Positions 39,891 to 47,975 of a DNA stretch of 64,000 nt are shown here, piece by piece. The DNA is taken from assembly GCA_000701725.1 (NCBI GenBank), contig JNJQ01000002.1:62001-126000 (forward strand), written 5' to 3'. The DNA is from Erysipelotrichaceae bacterium NK3D112 (GTDB lineage: Bacteria; Bacillota_I; Bacilli_A; Erysipelotrichales; Erysipelotrichaceae). Position 1 is the first letter of the stretch, and each line of letters opens with the position of its first letter. The position numbers and the translations under genes were made by a program. A model generated the notes under the pieces. It saw only the letters and a program-made list of their open reading frames with translations, did not search any database and had not been told where the DNA came from.

Positions 39891-41006
39891 TTAGTCTTTT
39901 ATGAATCGCGCCCCGCTGATTTCCTTTTTGAGAACGGCTCTGCGGCTTTCCTCATCCATCACGGAAGTGTAGACAAGCGCGGCCCGGTATTCCAGTTCTC
40001 TGCGGGCTTCGGGAAGCTGTGCAAAGCGGGAGGCGGTGCGCACCTCTTTTTCCTTCAGCTCTTTGAGCCACATCCGTCCTTTGTCATTGAAGGCAAGAAT
40101 CCGCAATGTATCCAGATCCGCCGCTGCCTGCTGTTCTTCTTTTTCCAGCTGCATCATCACGCTGAGACAGGTGCGCCTGATTCTGCCGGCCGTATATCTG
40201 TACGTGATTGCATCGCGCAGAAATCCCTGCCAGGTGTCATTGTCTTTCGCACACTGTTTCAGATGCACCTCGATGCCTTCCGAAACAAGGAACAGCTGCC
40301 GCAGGCGGCTGCGCTGGCAGGTGAGCAGAAGGGTGCGCAGATATGGATAATACTGTTCCCAGAAAACAGGCTGTATATCCTCAAGCTGCTTAGCCATCGG
40401 GGTTGTGCCTTCGACTGAGCGGTGGTCGCCAAGGGCTTTGCGGATGGCCAGGGCACTTGGCATCTGATTCATTTCATCATCGAGATAGTCATTGGTGCGC
40501 TGAACTGCGATCGGCACTATTCCGGTTCCCATGATTTCTTTCAGATAGGAGACGGCAAGAATATCATTGGGGGCCATGGCTGAAGTCAGCAGACTGTAAG
40601 CCTTCGGATAGGAAAGGCCGGTGTTCATCAGTTCCCGCAGATGATCGGGATTGACGCTTGTCTCTGCGATTTCCATCAGATTTTCCAGATTGCCGCATTC
40701 ACTGCCGAAGCAGATTGAATCAACACCTGCCAGTTTCAGAATGTGAACGGCTCCATGGGCAAATACGGATGCGCTTTGGGTGGCATAGGTGTAGGGCAGC
40801 TCAATGACCGCGTCGATGCCGTTTTTCACAGCCGCTTCAGCCCGTTCCCATTTATCGATGATGGCCGGTTCCCCGCGCTGCACAAAGTTGCCGCTCATGA
40901 CGGCGATCAGCACGTCGCAGCCGCTTTGCGCGCGTGCCTGTTCCATATGATACAGATGTCCGTTATGCAGCGGATTGTATTCCGCTGTGATTCCGCATAT
41001 TTTCAT
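39891..41006 (-). CDS. tmcAL: tRNA(Met) cytidine acetate ligase TmcAL
   Basis: The 371-residue protein begins ICGITAEYNPLHNGHLYH, the nucleotidyltransferase HxGH motif of the TmcAL (YlbM) family. It activates acetate with ATP and forms N4-acetylcytidine at the wobble base of elongator tRNA-Met. The segment SGNFVQRGEPA and the later FGSECGN are also characteristic. Its tRNA substrate is encoded at 10782-10858 in this window. AAGGA lies eight bases upstream of the ATG. It is divergent from the lipase-like gene, sharing a short promoter region. Confidence 0.94.
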   Translation of the reverse strand: MKICGITAEYNPLHNGHLYHMEQARAQSGCDVLIAVMSGNFVQRGEPAIIDKWERAEAAVKNGIDAVIELPYTYATQSASVFAHGAVHILKLAGVDSICFGSECGNLENLMEIAETSVNPDHLRELMNTGLSYPKAYSLLTSAMAPNDILAVSYLKEIMGTGIVPIAVQRTNDYLDDEMNQMPSALAIRKALGDHRSVEGTTPMAKQLEDIQPVFWEQYYPYLRTLLLTCQRSRLRQLFLVSEGIEVHLKQCAKDNDTWQGFLRDAITYRYTAGRIRRTCLSVMMQLEKEEQQAAADLDTLRILAFNDKGRMWLKELKEKEVRTASRFAQLPEARRELEYRAALVYTSVMDEESRRAVLKKEISGARFIKD

Positions 41007-41030
41007 GTTTGTTTCCTTTTTGCCAGTTAA

Positions 41031-41039
41031 TGATACAAT
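41031..41039 (+). promoter_or_regulatory. Extended -10 promoter of the lipase-like gene
   Basis: TGATACAAT lies 29 bp before the start. The same bases read as TATCAT on the other strand may serve tmcAL, giving overlapping divergent promoters. Confidence 0.4.
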
Positions 41040-41067
41040 ATTTGCGTAGATAGGAGTTAAAAATCAT

Positions 41068-41952
41068 ATGAGTATGAATCTGGCATATACGGTTTTCAGA
41101 CCGGAAACCGAAGTAAAAGCGGCTCTTTTTGTGATCCATGGCATGCAGGAGCACAAGGAGCGCTATACACCGTTCGCAAAATATCTGAATGAGCAGGGAA
41201 TCGGAGTTGTCACCTATGACCTGCCGGGACATGGCGAAACATCAAAGGGAAGTGAAAGAGGATGGTTCGGCGATCATGACGGCTGGAACAATCTGGTTCT
41301 TTCCGCGGTTGAAATCGCCCAGCTGACAAGAAAGGAATTCCCAGATGTGCCGTTAGTGTGCTTCGGACATTCCATGGGCACAATGATCGGCAGATGTTTC
41401 CTGCAAAGATATGACAGCCTGATTGACGCAGCTATTTTCTCCGGCGCTCCGGCTTATGTTGGTGCCGCAAGAGCAGGTGTCGCGCTTGCCAATGCCATCA
41501 GCGCCATCAGAGGCAAGAAAGGCCACTCGAAAACACTCGATAAACTTGCGACCGGCAGTTTCTCCAAGGCGGTAAAGAATCCGAGAACACCGCTTGACTG
41601 GCTGAGTGTCAACACGGAAAACGTTGACCGCTATATCGCGGATCCCGACTGCGGATTCCCGTTCACATGCAGAGGCTATCATGATCTGTTTGCCGGCATG
41701 GTTCAGATGAACAATGTGTCCCTCTACAGATGCACAAAGCCTGAGCTGCCCGTATACTTCTTCGCGGGTGAAGAGGACCCTTGCATCGGCGGTGAAAAGG
41801 GCTTTACTTCCAGTGTTGAAACCATCCGCAAGGCAGGCTACAGCAGGATCGATACCAAACTGTATCCGGGACTGCGTCATGAGACGCTCAATGAAAAGGA
41901 AAACGCAGCGGTCATGGCCGATGTGTCAGCCTGGATTTTCGCACATATCTGA
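41068..41952 (+). CDS. Alpha/beta hydrolase, monoacylglycerol lipase / lysophospholipase type
   Basis: The 294-residue enzyme belongs to the serine aminopeptidase S33-like 'Hydrolase_4' group. The oxyanion region VIHGMQEHKERY precedes the nucleophile elbow GHSMG (Ser at about 109). The catalytic Asp is in FAGEEDPCIGG, and the His in GLRHETLNE. No signal peptide is present, so it acts in the cytoplasm, probably on monoacylglycerols or lysophospholipids. AGGAG lies about ten bases upstream of the ATG. It is monocistronic, with a terminator. Confidence 0.92.
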   Translation: MSMNLAYTVFRPETEVKAALFVIHGMQEHKERYTPFAKYLNEQGIGVVTYDLPGHGETSKGSERGWFGDHDGWNNLVLSAVEIAQLTRKEFPDVPLVCFGHSMGTMIGRCFLQRYDSLIDAAIFSGAPAYVGAARAGVALANAISAIRGKKGHSKTLDKLATGSFSKAVKNPRTPLDWLSVNTENVDRYIADPDCGFPFTCRGYHDLFAGMVQMNNVSLYRCTKPELPVYFFAGEEDPCIGGEKGFTSSVETIRKAGYSRIDTKLYPGLRHETLNEKENAAVMADVSAWIFAHI

Positions 41953-41974
41953 TTCACATAACATCTTAAACACA

Positions 41975-42008
41975 GGGCTTCCCCATATCCTTATGAGGAA
42001 GCCTTTTT
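41975..42008 (+). terminator. Terminator of the lipase-like gene
   Basis: Stem GGCTTCC / GGAAGCC followed by five T's. Confidence 0.85.
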
Positions 42009-42162
42009 GCATGTTATTCATGTGCGCAGGGCAGATGATCTGACATGCATATATTCCGTTACAAAGAGGTGAAAGATATAAAAGAGGCCTGTTTCTGTCT
42101 GAATCGTTTTTGGGCATCACACCTCGTATGAACCAATTCTTCAATGCCCGTGCGGTATTTCG

Positions 42163-42190
42163 TTGACTTTGAAAAACGGTTTGCTATAAT
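42163..42190 (+). promoter_or_regulatory. Strong promoter of the yceD-rpmF operon
   Basis: TTGACT and TATAAT are 16 bp apart, with TGC before the -10. It is among the best promoters in the window and suits a ribosomal-protein operon. Confidence 0.75.
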
Positions 42191-42220
42191 TTATAAGCGT
42201 TAACGAGCGAGGAGACTGTC

Positions 42221-42727
42221 GTGAAGTGGACAAGATCAGAACTGCTGCGTCAATCGCAGAAGGTTACATTCGATGAAGAAGTTGAGATCGATGCGTCTGT
42301 GTTTGATGGCAACAGCCGGATTAATTCGGTAAAGGATGTCCGCGTCGACGGCACCGGCTGGCTGGATGATTCAGCCGACTGTTTCTATGCCGAGCTTCAT
42401 GTCACGGGCATCATGTTATGTCCGGACGCGATCACCGGCGAAGAGATTGAAGTGCCGTTTGAGACAGACAGCGATGAAGTCTATGTCTTCGAAGATACCG
42501 ATGAAGACGGTGCGCGCATCGTTAAGGACGAAGTCATCGAGCTTCTTCCGGCAGTGATTGATGATATCCTGCTGGAGGTTCCGCTCCAGGTGACGGAGGC
42601 AGCTGAGGGAGAATATCCGGAAGGCAACGGCTGGAAGATTTACAGTGAGGCCGAATATCAGGAAATGCTCAAAGAAAAGGTTGACCCGCGGCTGCAGATT
42701 CTGAAAGATTTCGACAGTAAACGGTAG
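42221..42727 (+). CDS. YceD / DUF177 family protein
   Basis: The 168-residue acidic protein ends in DPRLQILKDF, the DUF177 (YceD) signature, and has the central Cys of MLCPDA. YceD proteins precede rpmF in most bacteria and are implicated in 23S rRNA accumulation and large-subunit assembly. The start is GTG 42221, with GAGGAG seven to eight bases upstream. rpmF follows after 12 bases, so the two are co-transcribed from the strong promoter at 42163. Confidence 0.92.
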   Translation: MKWTRSELLRQSQKVTFDEEVEIDASVFDGNSRINSVKDVRVDGTGWLDDSADCFYAELHVTGIMLCPDAITGEEIEVPFETDSDEVYVFEDTDEDGARIVKDEVIELLPAVIDDILLEVPLQVTEAAEGEYPEGNGWKIYSEAEYQEMLKEKVDPRLQILKDFDSKR

Positions 42728-42739
42728 GAGGTGCAAGAC

Positions 42740-42910
42740 ATGGCAGTACAGCAGAGAAGAAATTCCAAGACAAGAAGAGATAAGAGAAGAACGCATTACA
42801 AGCTGGTTGCTCCGACACTGGTAAAGTGCCCGGTATGCGGCGAGATGAAGCGTCCTCATCATGCTTGTCCGAACTGCGGCAACGTTGGACCGGCTAAGGA
42901 AGCCAACTGA
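42740..42910 (+). CDS. rpmF: Ribosomal protein L32
   Basis: This 56-residue protein is the L32 subunit of the large ribosomal subunit. It begins MAVQQRRNSKTRRDKRR and has the zinc-binding cysteine pairs CPVCGE and CPNCG typical of the Zn-containing form. TAGGAGG lies nine bases before the ATG. The upstream yceD gene and downstream terminator confirm the two-gene operon. It is shorter than the size cut-off of common ORF scans. Confidence 0.98.
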   Translation: MAVQQRRNSKTRRDKRRTHYKLVAPTLVKCPVCGEMKRPHHACPNCGNVGPAKEAN

Positions 42911-42932
42911 ACCGAAGGATTGTGAAAAGAAT

Positions 42933-42958
42933 GGAAGAAGAAATTCTTCCTTTTTTTT
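42933..42958 (+). terminator. Terminator of yceD-rpmF
   Basis: Stem GGAAGAA / TTCTTCC around GAAA, then eight T's. Confidence 0.92.
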
Positions 42959-43016
42959 GTGTTTCAGAGGCTGAAAACACCCCTTGAAAAATAATGCATG
43001 AATCATGAATTTATTA

Positions 43017-43044
43017 TTGATTAACCAAACGTATTATGTATAAT
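43017..43044 (+). promoter_or_regulatory. Promoter of the regulator-potABCD operon
   Basis: TTGATT and TATAAT are 16 bp apart, 60 bp before the regulator start. Confidence 0.65.
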
Positions 43045-43070
43045 AATTGTGGTTTCGGAATTGCAAAATT

Positions 43071-43092
43071 TTTGGTTAGTAAAACTAAACAA
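43071..43092 (+). promoter_or_regulatory. Candidate operator of the pot operon
   Basis: TTTGGTTAGT, then AAA, then ACTAAACAA forms an imperfect dyad just before the ribosome-binding site. Its half TTTGGTTA is inverted as TAACCAAA at 43022-43029 inside the promoter spacer. The XRE-cupin product is the likely binder. Confidence 0.45.
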
Positions 43093-43103
43093 GGAGGGCT
43101 GGA

Positions 43104-43643
43104 ATGTTCGATCTCGGAGCAAGGATCAAAGCACTGAGGATGAAGAAGGGTCTGACCCTGGAAGAGCTTGGATCCAGAACGGAACTCACCAAGGGATTTC
43201 TCTCCCAGCTGGAAAGAAATCTCACATCTCCGTCACTTGCGACACTGGAGGATATCGTTGAGGTGCTCGGTGTCACCATGTCCGGTTTCTTCGCCGATGA
43301 CGAGGAACAGATCGTCTTCACGAAAGAGGACGCATTCATTGATGAGCGCGAGGACCGCACCCTTCACTGGATCATTCCGAACGCGCAGAAAAACAGAATG
43401 GAACCGCTGATAGTCGAGCTTGAGCCCGGTCAGTATTCACAGGAAATCGAACCCCATGAAGGGGAGGAGTTCGGTTATGTGCTTGCCGGCAAGGTTCAGC
43501 TGATCCGCAGTTCGGATTCCCGCAAGGTTGTATTGAAGAAGGGCGAGTGCTTCTACTTCAAGGGCAATTACACCCACTCACTGTTCAACAACGGCCAGAG
43601 TACCGCACGGGTATTATGGATCAGCACACCGCCGATTTTCTGA
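43104..43643 (+). CDS. XRE-cupin transcriptional regulator (PuuR-like)
   Basis: The 179-residue protein has an N-terminal helix-turn-helix (residues ~5-60, GARIKALRMKKGLTLEELGS onward) and a C-terminal cupin domain (about 95-175) with PHEGEEFGYVL, which may bind a small ligand or metal. Regulators of this kind head polyamine-transport operons in Firmicutes and are thought to sense polyamines. AAGGAGG precedes the ATG. potA follows after 17 bases. Repeated TAACCAAA elements upstream are candidate autoregulatory sites. Confidence 0.9.
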   Translation: MFDLGARIKALRMKKGLTLEELGSRTELTKGFLSQLERNLTSPSLATLEDIVEVLGVTMSGFFADDEEQIVFTKEDAFIDEREDRTLHWIIPNAQKNRMEPLIVELEPGQYSQEIEPHEGEEFGYVLAGKVQLIRSSDSRKVVLKKGECFYFKGNYTHSLFNNGQSTARVLWISTPPIF

Positions 43644-43660
43644 TATGAGGGAGAAAGAAA

Positions 43661-45226
43661 ATGAAAAAACTGATCGAAGTGAAAAACGTTGTCAAGACAT
43701 TTGACAGCCAGGTTGTACTGAAGGGAATTTCCCTGGACATTTATGAAAATGAGTTTGTGACGCTGCTCGGACCCTCCGGATGCGGAAAAACCACACTGCT
43801 CAGAATCATCGCCGGTTTCCTGGATCCCACCGAAGGCCATGTCATGATGGACGGTGAGGATATCGCGACCATTCCCGCATACAAAAGAGATGTCAACACG
43901 GTATTCCAGCACTATGCGCTGTTTCCGCATCTTGATGTCTATAACAATATCGCCTTCGGTCTGAAAATCAAAAAGCAGCCGAAGGACATCATCGACCAGA
44001 AGGTCATGCGTATGATTTCGCTTGTCGGTCTGGAAGGTTTTGAACACCGCGATGTCACCAGCATGTCAGGCGGCCAGCAGCAGCGTGTCGCCATCGCCCG
44101 CGCTCTTGTCAATGAGCCGAGAGTTCTTCTGCTTGATGAATCTCTTTCCGCCCTTGACAAGAATCTGCGCAAAGAGATGCAGCTGGAACTCAAGGAAATC
44201 CAGCGTGAGGTCGGCATCACCTTCATCTTCGTCACTCATGACCAGGAGGAAGCTCTGACCATGAGCGACAAGATCGTTGTCATGAAGGACGGTGAGATCG
44301 AACAGATCGGCACACCTGCCCAGATTTACAACGAACCGGTCAATGAATACTGCGCACGCTTCATCGGCGACTCCAATATCATCGACGGCATCATGAAGAA
44401 GGACAATCTGGTCAGCTTCGATGATGTGGACTACACATGCGTCGACTACGGCTTTGAGGAAAATGAAGCTGTTGATATCATGATCCGTCCCGAGGACGTG
44501 GACATCGTTCCCCGCAACCGCGGCCTGCTCAACGGCGAAGTCAAGAGCGTTCTGTTCAAGGGTGTGCACTATGAGGTGATTGTCGAGACAAGCTCCGGCA
44601 CATCCAAGACCGTCACCATGCATGTCACCGCCAACCACGACATCGAAAATGCCGAGGCAGGGGAGAAGATCAGCGCCTCATCCTTCTATATGGATCTTGA
44701 GGACGTTGAAAACCTGACTGACACCGAAGTCATCGCCAGAGCCAATGCCCAGGCCTGGGACAAGCATGATGAATTCGTTTCCCTGACCAAGGTTGAATAT
44801 TCCCTCAAACCGGAAGTCGGCACATACCCGTGCACATTCGGCACCAGCGCCGGCACGGAAATCACCATCAATATCAATGTTGTCAAACCGCAGGTGATTG
44901 AAGACGCCTCCAATGAGGAAGTCATCCAGGCGTTTGACTTCTACAAGACCGTGGACGATATCAAAGAGTCCATCGCGCTTGATACAGACCTGATCCGCTG
45001 GGCGGATGCCTACGCATGGAGCACAGAGGACAACTCCAGAGTCGAAATCTGGGATGTCAAATATGATTTCGATGACGAGCATATCGAAGAGGGCGACTAC
45101 ACCGTGACCTTCTCCACCCAGGGACGTGAAATCAAGGTTGAGACAACCGACGCCATCGAGGAAGGACAGAGAATCGGTCTGATGTGGAATCCTTCGGATA
45201 TCCATGTCATGAGAAAGATGGGGTAA
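43661..45226 (+). CDS. potA: Spermidine/putrescine ABC transporter ATPase PotA with two inserted Ig-like domains
   Basis: The ATPase domain is standard: Walker [10 protein letters not shown] (38-46), signature MSGGQQQR near 135-142, Walker B LLLDE (156-160) and switch His193. A TOBE regulatory domain starts near 270 ([11 protein letters not shown]). At 521 residues the protein is about 150 longer than usual PotA. Residues ~340-497 form two related all-beta units ([11 protein letters not shown]... and [11 protein letters not shown]...), each resembling bacterial Ig-like repeats. The normal TOBE ending, [16 protein letters not shown], resumes at 503. The insert therefore sits inside the regulatory domain, on the cytoplasmic side. 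GAGGGAG precedes the start. potB follows after six bases. Confidence 0.93.
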   Translation: MKKLIEVKNVVKTFDSQVVLKGISLDIYENEFVTLLGPSGCGKTTLLRIIAGFLDPTEGHVMMDGEDIATIPAYKRDVNTVFQHYALFPHLDVYNNIAFGLKIKKQPKDIIDQKVMRMISLVGLEGFEHRDVTSMSGGQQQRVAIARALVNEPRVLLLDESLSALDKNLRKEMQLELKEIQREVGITFIFVTHDQEEALTMSDKIVVMKDGEIEQIGTPAQIYNEPVNEYCARFIGDSNIIDGIMKKDNLVSFDDVDYTCVDYGFEENEAVDIMIRPEDVDIVPRNRGLLNGEVKSVLFKGVHYEVIVETSSGTSKTVTMHVTANHDIENAEAGEKISASSFYMDLEDVENLTDTEVIARANAQAWDKHDEFVSLTKVEYSLKPEVGTYPCTFGTSAGTEITININVVKPQVIEDASNEEVIQAFDFYKTVDDIKESIALDTDLIRWADAYAWSTEDNSRVEIWDVKYDFDDEHIEEGDYTVTFSTQGREIKVETTDAIEEGQRIGLMWNPSDIHVMRKMG

Positions 45227-45232
45227 GCGCGG

Positions 45233-46021
45233 ATGAAATCATTCAGCAAGATGGTTTATCCGTATGTGCTCTGGGCCATCATCATGATCGTTGTGCCGAT
45301 GATGATGATTGTGCTCTACGCATTTACGGTCAAGGGAAATGCCGTACTGACTTTCCAGTTCACATTCGATAACTTTATCCGCTTCTTCTCCGATCCGGTG
45401 TTTCCGGGGGTTCTCTGGAGAAGCCTGAAGCTGGCTGTGATCACCACCCTGATCTGCATCGCAGCCGGTTATCCGACCGCATATGTCATGGCCAAACTCA
45501 AGCCCAACTCACAGGCGGTCATCGTTCTTCTGATCACTCTTCCGATGTGGATCAACATGCTCGTGCGCACATATGCATGGCGCGGTATCCTTGCCCATTT
45601 CGCCATGAGCGGGGAGGCCAAGGTTTATGTCGGCATGGTATACAACTTCCTGCCGTTCATGATCCTGCAGATCTACACAGCACTTTCCAAGATCGATCCC
45701 AGCCTGATCACAGCGGCGCATGACCTCGGGGCGGACAATGTTCAGACATTCAGACGTGTCATCCTGCCTCTGTCGCTGTCCGGCGTGGTCAGCGGCATCA
45801 CCCTCGTATTTTTGCCGGCGGTATCCAGCTTCTTCATTCCGAAGCTGCTCGGCGGCGGCCAGTACGTGCTGATCGGCAATCTGATTGAAGACTACTTCAT
45901 CACCACGGGCGACTGGAACTTCGGTTCCTCGATCTCCCTGATCATGGCTGTGATCATTCTGATCTCCATGTACGTCACCAGAAGACTCGACCGCTACACA
46001 GCGCAGGGGGATGATGATTAA
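45233..46021 (+). CDS. potB: Spermidine/putrescine permease PotB
   Basis: The 262-residue permease has six predicted membrane helices and the ABC-coupling loop containing AAHDLGADNVQTFRRVILPLS (EAA-type, residues ~163-183), which contacts PotA. It forms the channel with PotC for polyamine import. Its TAA stop shares an A with the potC start codon, so the two are coupled. Confidence 0.95.
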   Translation: MKSFSKMVYPYVLWAIIMIVVPMMMIVLYAFTVKGNAVLTFQFTFDNFIRFFSDPVFPGVLWRSLKLAVITTLICIAAGYPTAYVMAKLKPNSQAVIVLLITLPMWINMLVRTYAWRGILAHFAMSGEAKVYVGMVYNFLPFMILQIYTALSKIDPSLITAAHDLGADNVQTFRRVILPLSLSGVVSGITLVFLPAVSSFFIPKLLGGGQYVLIGNLIEDYFITTGDWNFGSSISLIMAVIILISMYVTRRLDRYTAQGDDD

Positions 46022-46818
46022 TGGAACACAAGACAAAGATTCATGAGCGGATCTTCCTTGCGCTCATCCTGTTATTCTTCTATCTGCCGATTCTCTATGT
46101 GGTGCTGTTCAGCTTCAACAGCTCCAAATCGCTTTCCACCTTCACCGGCTTCTCGCTGCAGTGGTATGAAAAGATGTTCGCCAACCGCACAATCATGGAG
46201 TCGATCGGATATACCGTCGCATGTGCTGTGATCGCCACCGTGGTTTCCACGATTGTGGGCACGATCACCGCAATCGGCATGTCCAAAAGCAGAAAAGCGC
46301 TGAGAGAGGCGATCAACCAGGTCAACAACCTGCCGATGCTCAATCCCGACATTGTCACCGCGATCGGATTCATGCTGTTCTTTACCAGCCTGAGAATCAA
46401 GACCGGCTTCACGACAATGGTGCTTGCCCATATCGCATTCTGCATTCCTTATGTCATTCTCTCCGTCATGCCCAAGCTTCGCACGCTTGATCCCAACCTG
46501 GCCGAAGCCGCGCTGGATCTTGGCTGCACACCGCTTCAGGCATTATGGAAGGTCATTATTCCGCAGATCATGCCGGGCATTATCTCCGGCGCGCTGGTCG
46601 CGTTCTCGATGTCATTCGATGACTTCGTGATCTCGCTGTTTACCACCGGCCCGGGCGTCAACAACATTTCAATCTATGTTTACGCCAGCGTCAAACGCAT
46701 CAACCCGACAATCAACGCGCTCAGCGCAATCATTGTCTACGTCATTACAATTGTATTGATTCTTGTCAATGTGATCCCGATGATCAGAGAAAGGAAAAAG
46801 AAGAAAAATGGAAATTAA
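46021..46818 (+). CDS. potC: Spermidine/putrescine permease PotC
   Basis: This 265-residue partner permease has six membrane helices and the coupling motif EAALDLGCTPLQALWKVIIP near 160-180. It pairs with PotB. Its last 11 bases overlap potD. The charged end (RERKKKKN) is cytoplasmic. Confidence 0.95.
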   Translation: MEHKTKIHERIFLALILLFFYLPILYVVLFSFNSSKSLSTFTGFSLQWYEKMFANRTIMESIGYTVACAVIATVVSTIVGTITAIGMSKSRKALREAINQVNNLPMLNPDIVTAIGFMLFFTSLRIKTGFTTMVLAHIAFCIPYVILSVMPKLRTLDPNLAEAALDLGCTPLQALWKVIIPQIMPGIISGALVAFSMSFDDFVISLFTTGPGVNNISIYVYASVKRINPTINALSAIIVYVITIVLILVNVIPMIRERKKKKNGN

Positions 46819-47929
46819 GAAGATCCTGAAAATCACAGCTGCTCTCTCCACTGCAATCACACTCACATCCTGCGGCGGCAGCGGCGGCGGCAGCAGCGCT
46901 GAAGACACCGAAGCGGTTGACGCGAAAGAAGCGTTCGGCTGCGATGTTCTCAATGTCTACAACTGGGGTGAATACATCGGTGAGGAAGTCATTTCCAATT
47001 TTGAATCACTCTACAATGCCAAGGTCAATTATGACATGTTTGATTCCAATGAAAGCATGTACACAAAACTGCTCGGCGGCAGCTCCTATGATGTGCTGGT
47101 TCCCAGTGACTATATGATTGAAAGACTGATCAAGGAAGACCTGCTGCAGAAGCTTGACAAGGATGCGATCACAAACATTGACGCGCTGGATCCGATGGTT
47201 GTCGAAATGCAGAAGGTATACGATCCGAACCTTGAATACTCCGTTCCTTATTTCCGCGGTTCCGTCGGTATTGTCTACAACACTGAACATGTCGATCCCG
47301 CTGAGGTTGAGGCAAAGGGTTGGGAAATCCTGAAGGATCCGAAATACAAGGGAAGAGTCTTCATGTATGATTCCCAGCGTGACTCCTTCATGGTTGCCTT
47401 CAAGGCGCTCGGATATTCAATGAATACCGAAAACGAGGATGAAATCGCTGAAGCCGCAAAATGGCTCAAGGAACTCCATGACACAGTTGATCCTGCATAC
47501 GTGACTGATGAAGTCATCGATGCCATGATCTATCCGGATGCGGTTAACTACAAGGATCTGGCGGTTGTCTACTCAGGCGATGCCGCATACATCATGTATG
47601 AGAATGAAAACATGGCATACTATGAGCCGGAACAGGGCACAAACATCTGGAGCGACGGCATGGTCATTCCCAAGAATGCTTCCTGCCCGGGTCTTGCCAA
47701 CGCATTCATCAACTACATCCTCACTTATGACGCTTCCTATGACAACTCCATCACAGTCGGCTACACATCCTCCAACAAACAGGTCAAGGATGATCTCGCC
47801 TCCGGCGAATATGACGGCATCAGCGCCTATACACCGCGTGACGGATATGAGAAGGACGAAGTGTTCCGCTTCAACGAAGTGCTCGTTCAGAAGCTCTCCG
47901 ATCTCTGGACCAGAGTCAAGATTGACTGA
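46808..47929 (+). CDS. potD: Spermidine/putrescine-binding lipoprotein PotD
   Basis: The 373-residue protein has a lipoprotein signal with lipobox LTSC (Cys22) and a Gly/Ser linker, then a type II periplasmic-binding fold that begins LNVYNWGEYIGEEVI, typical of PotD. It captures polyamines outside the membrane and delivers them to PotBC. Tyr, Trp and acidic residues of the binding cleft (for example YNWGEY, SDYM, YSGDAAY) are present. The gene ends the regulator-potABCD operon, and a strong terminator follows. Confidence 0.95.
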   Translation: MEIKKILKITAALSTAITLTSCGGSGGGSSAEDTEAVDAKEAFGCDVLNVYNWGEYIGEEVISNFESLYNAKVNYDMFDSNESMYTKLLGGSSYDVLVPSDYMIERLIKEDLLQKLDKDAITNIDALDPMVVEMQKVYDPNLEYSVPYFRGSVGIVYNTEHVDPAEVEAKGWEILKDPKYKGRVFMYDSQRDSFMVAFKALGYSMNTENEDEIAEAAKWLKELHDTVDPAYVTDEVIDAMIYPDAVNYKDLAVVYSGDAAYIMYENENMAYYEPEQGTNIWSDGMVIPKNASCPGLANAFINYILTYDASYDNSITVGYTSSNKQVKDDLASGEYDGISAYTPRDGYEKDEVFRFNEVLVQKLSDLWTRVKID

Positions 47930-47940
47930 GTAAACATATG

Positions 47941-47970
47941 AAAGCCGCAGTTTATCAGCTGCGGCTTTTG
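47941..47970. terminator. Bidirectional terminator between potD and the FemX-like gene
   Basis: Stem AGCCGCAG / CTGCGGCT, with A's on the left and a short T-run on the right. Confidence 0.8.
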
Positions 47971-47975
47971 TCTGC

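Noticed and set aside
42416-43006. 196-codon minus-strand frame across yceD, rpmF and their terminator
   Set aside because: The plus-strand YceD-L32 operon with a strong promoter explains this DNA; the frame crosses a terminator hairpin.
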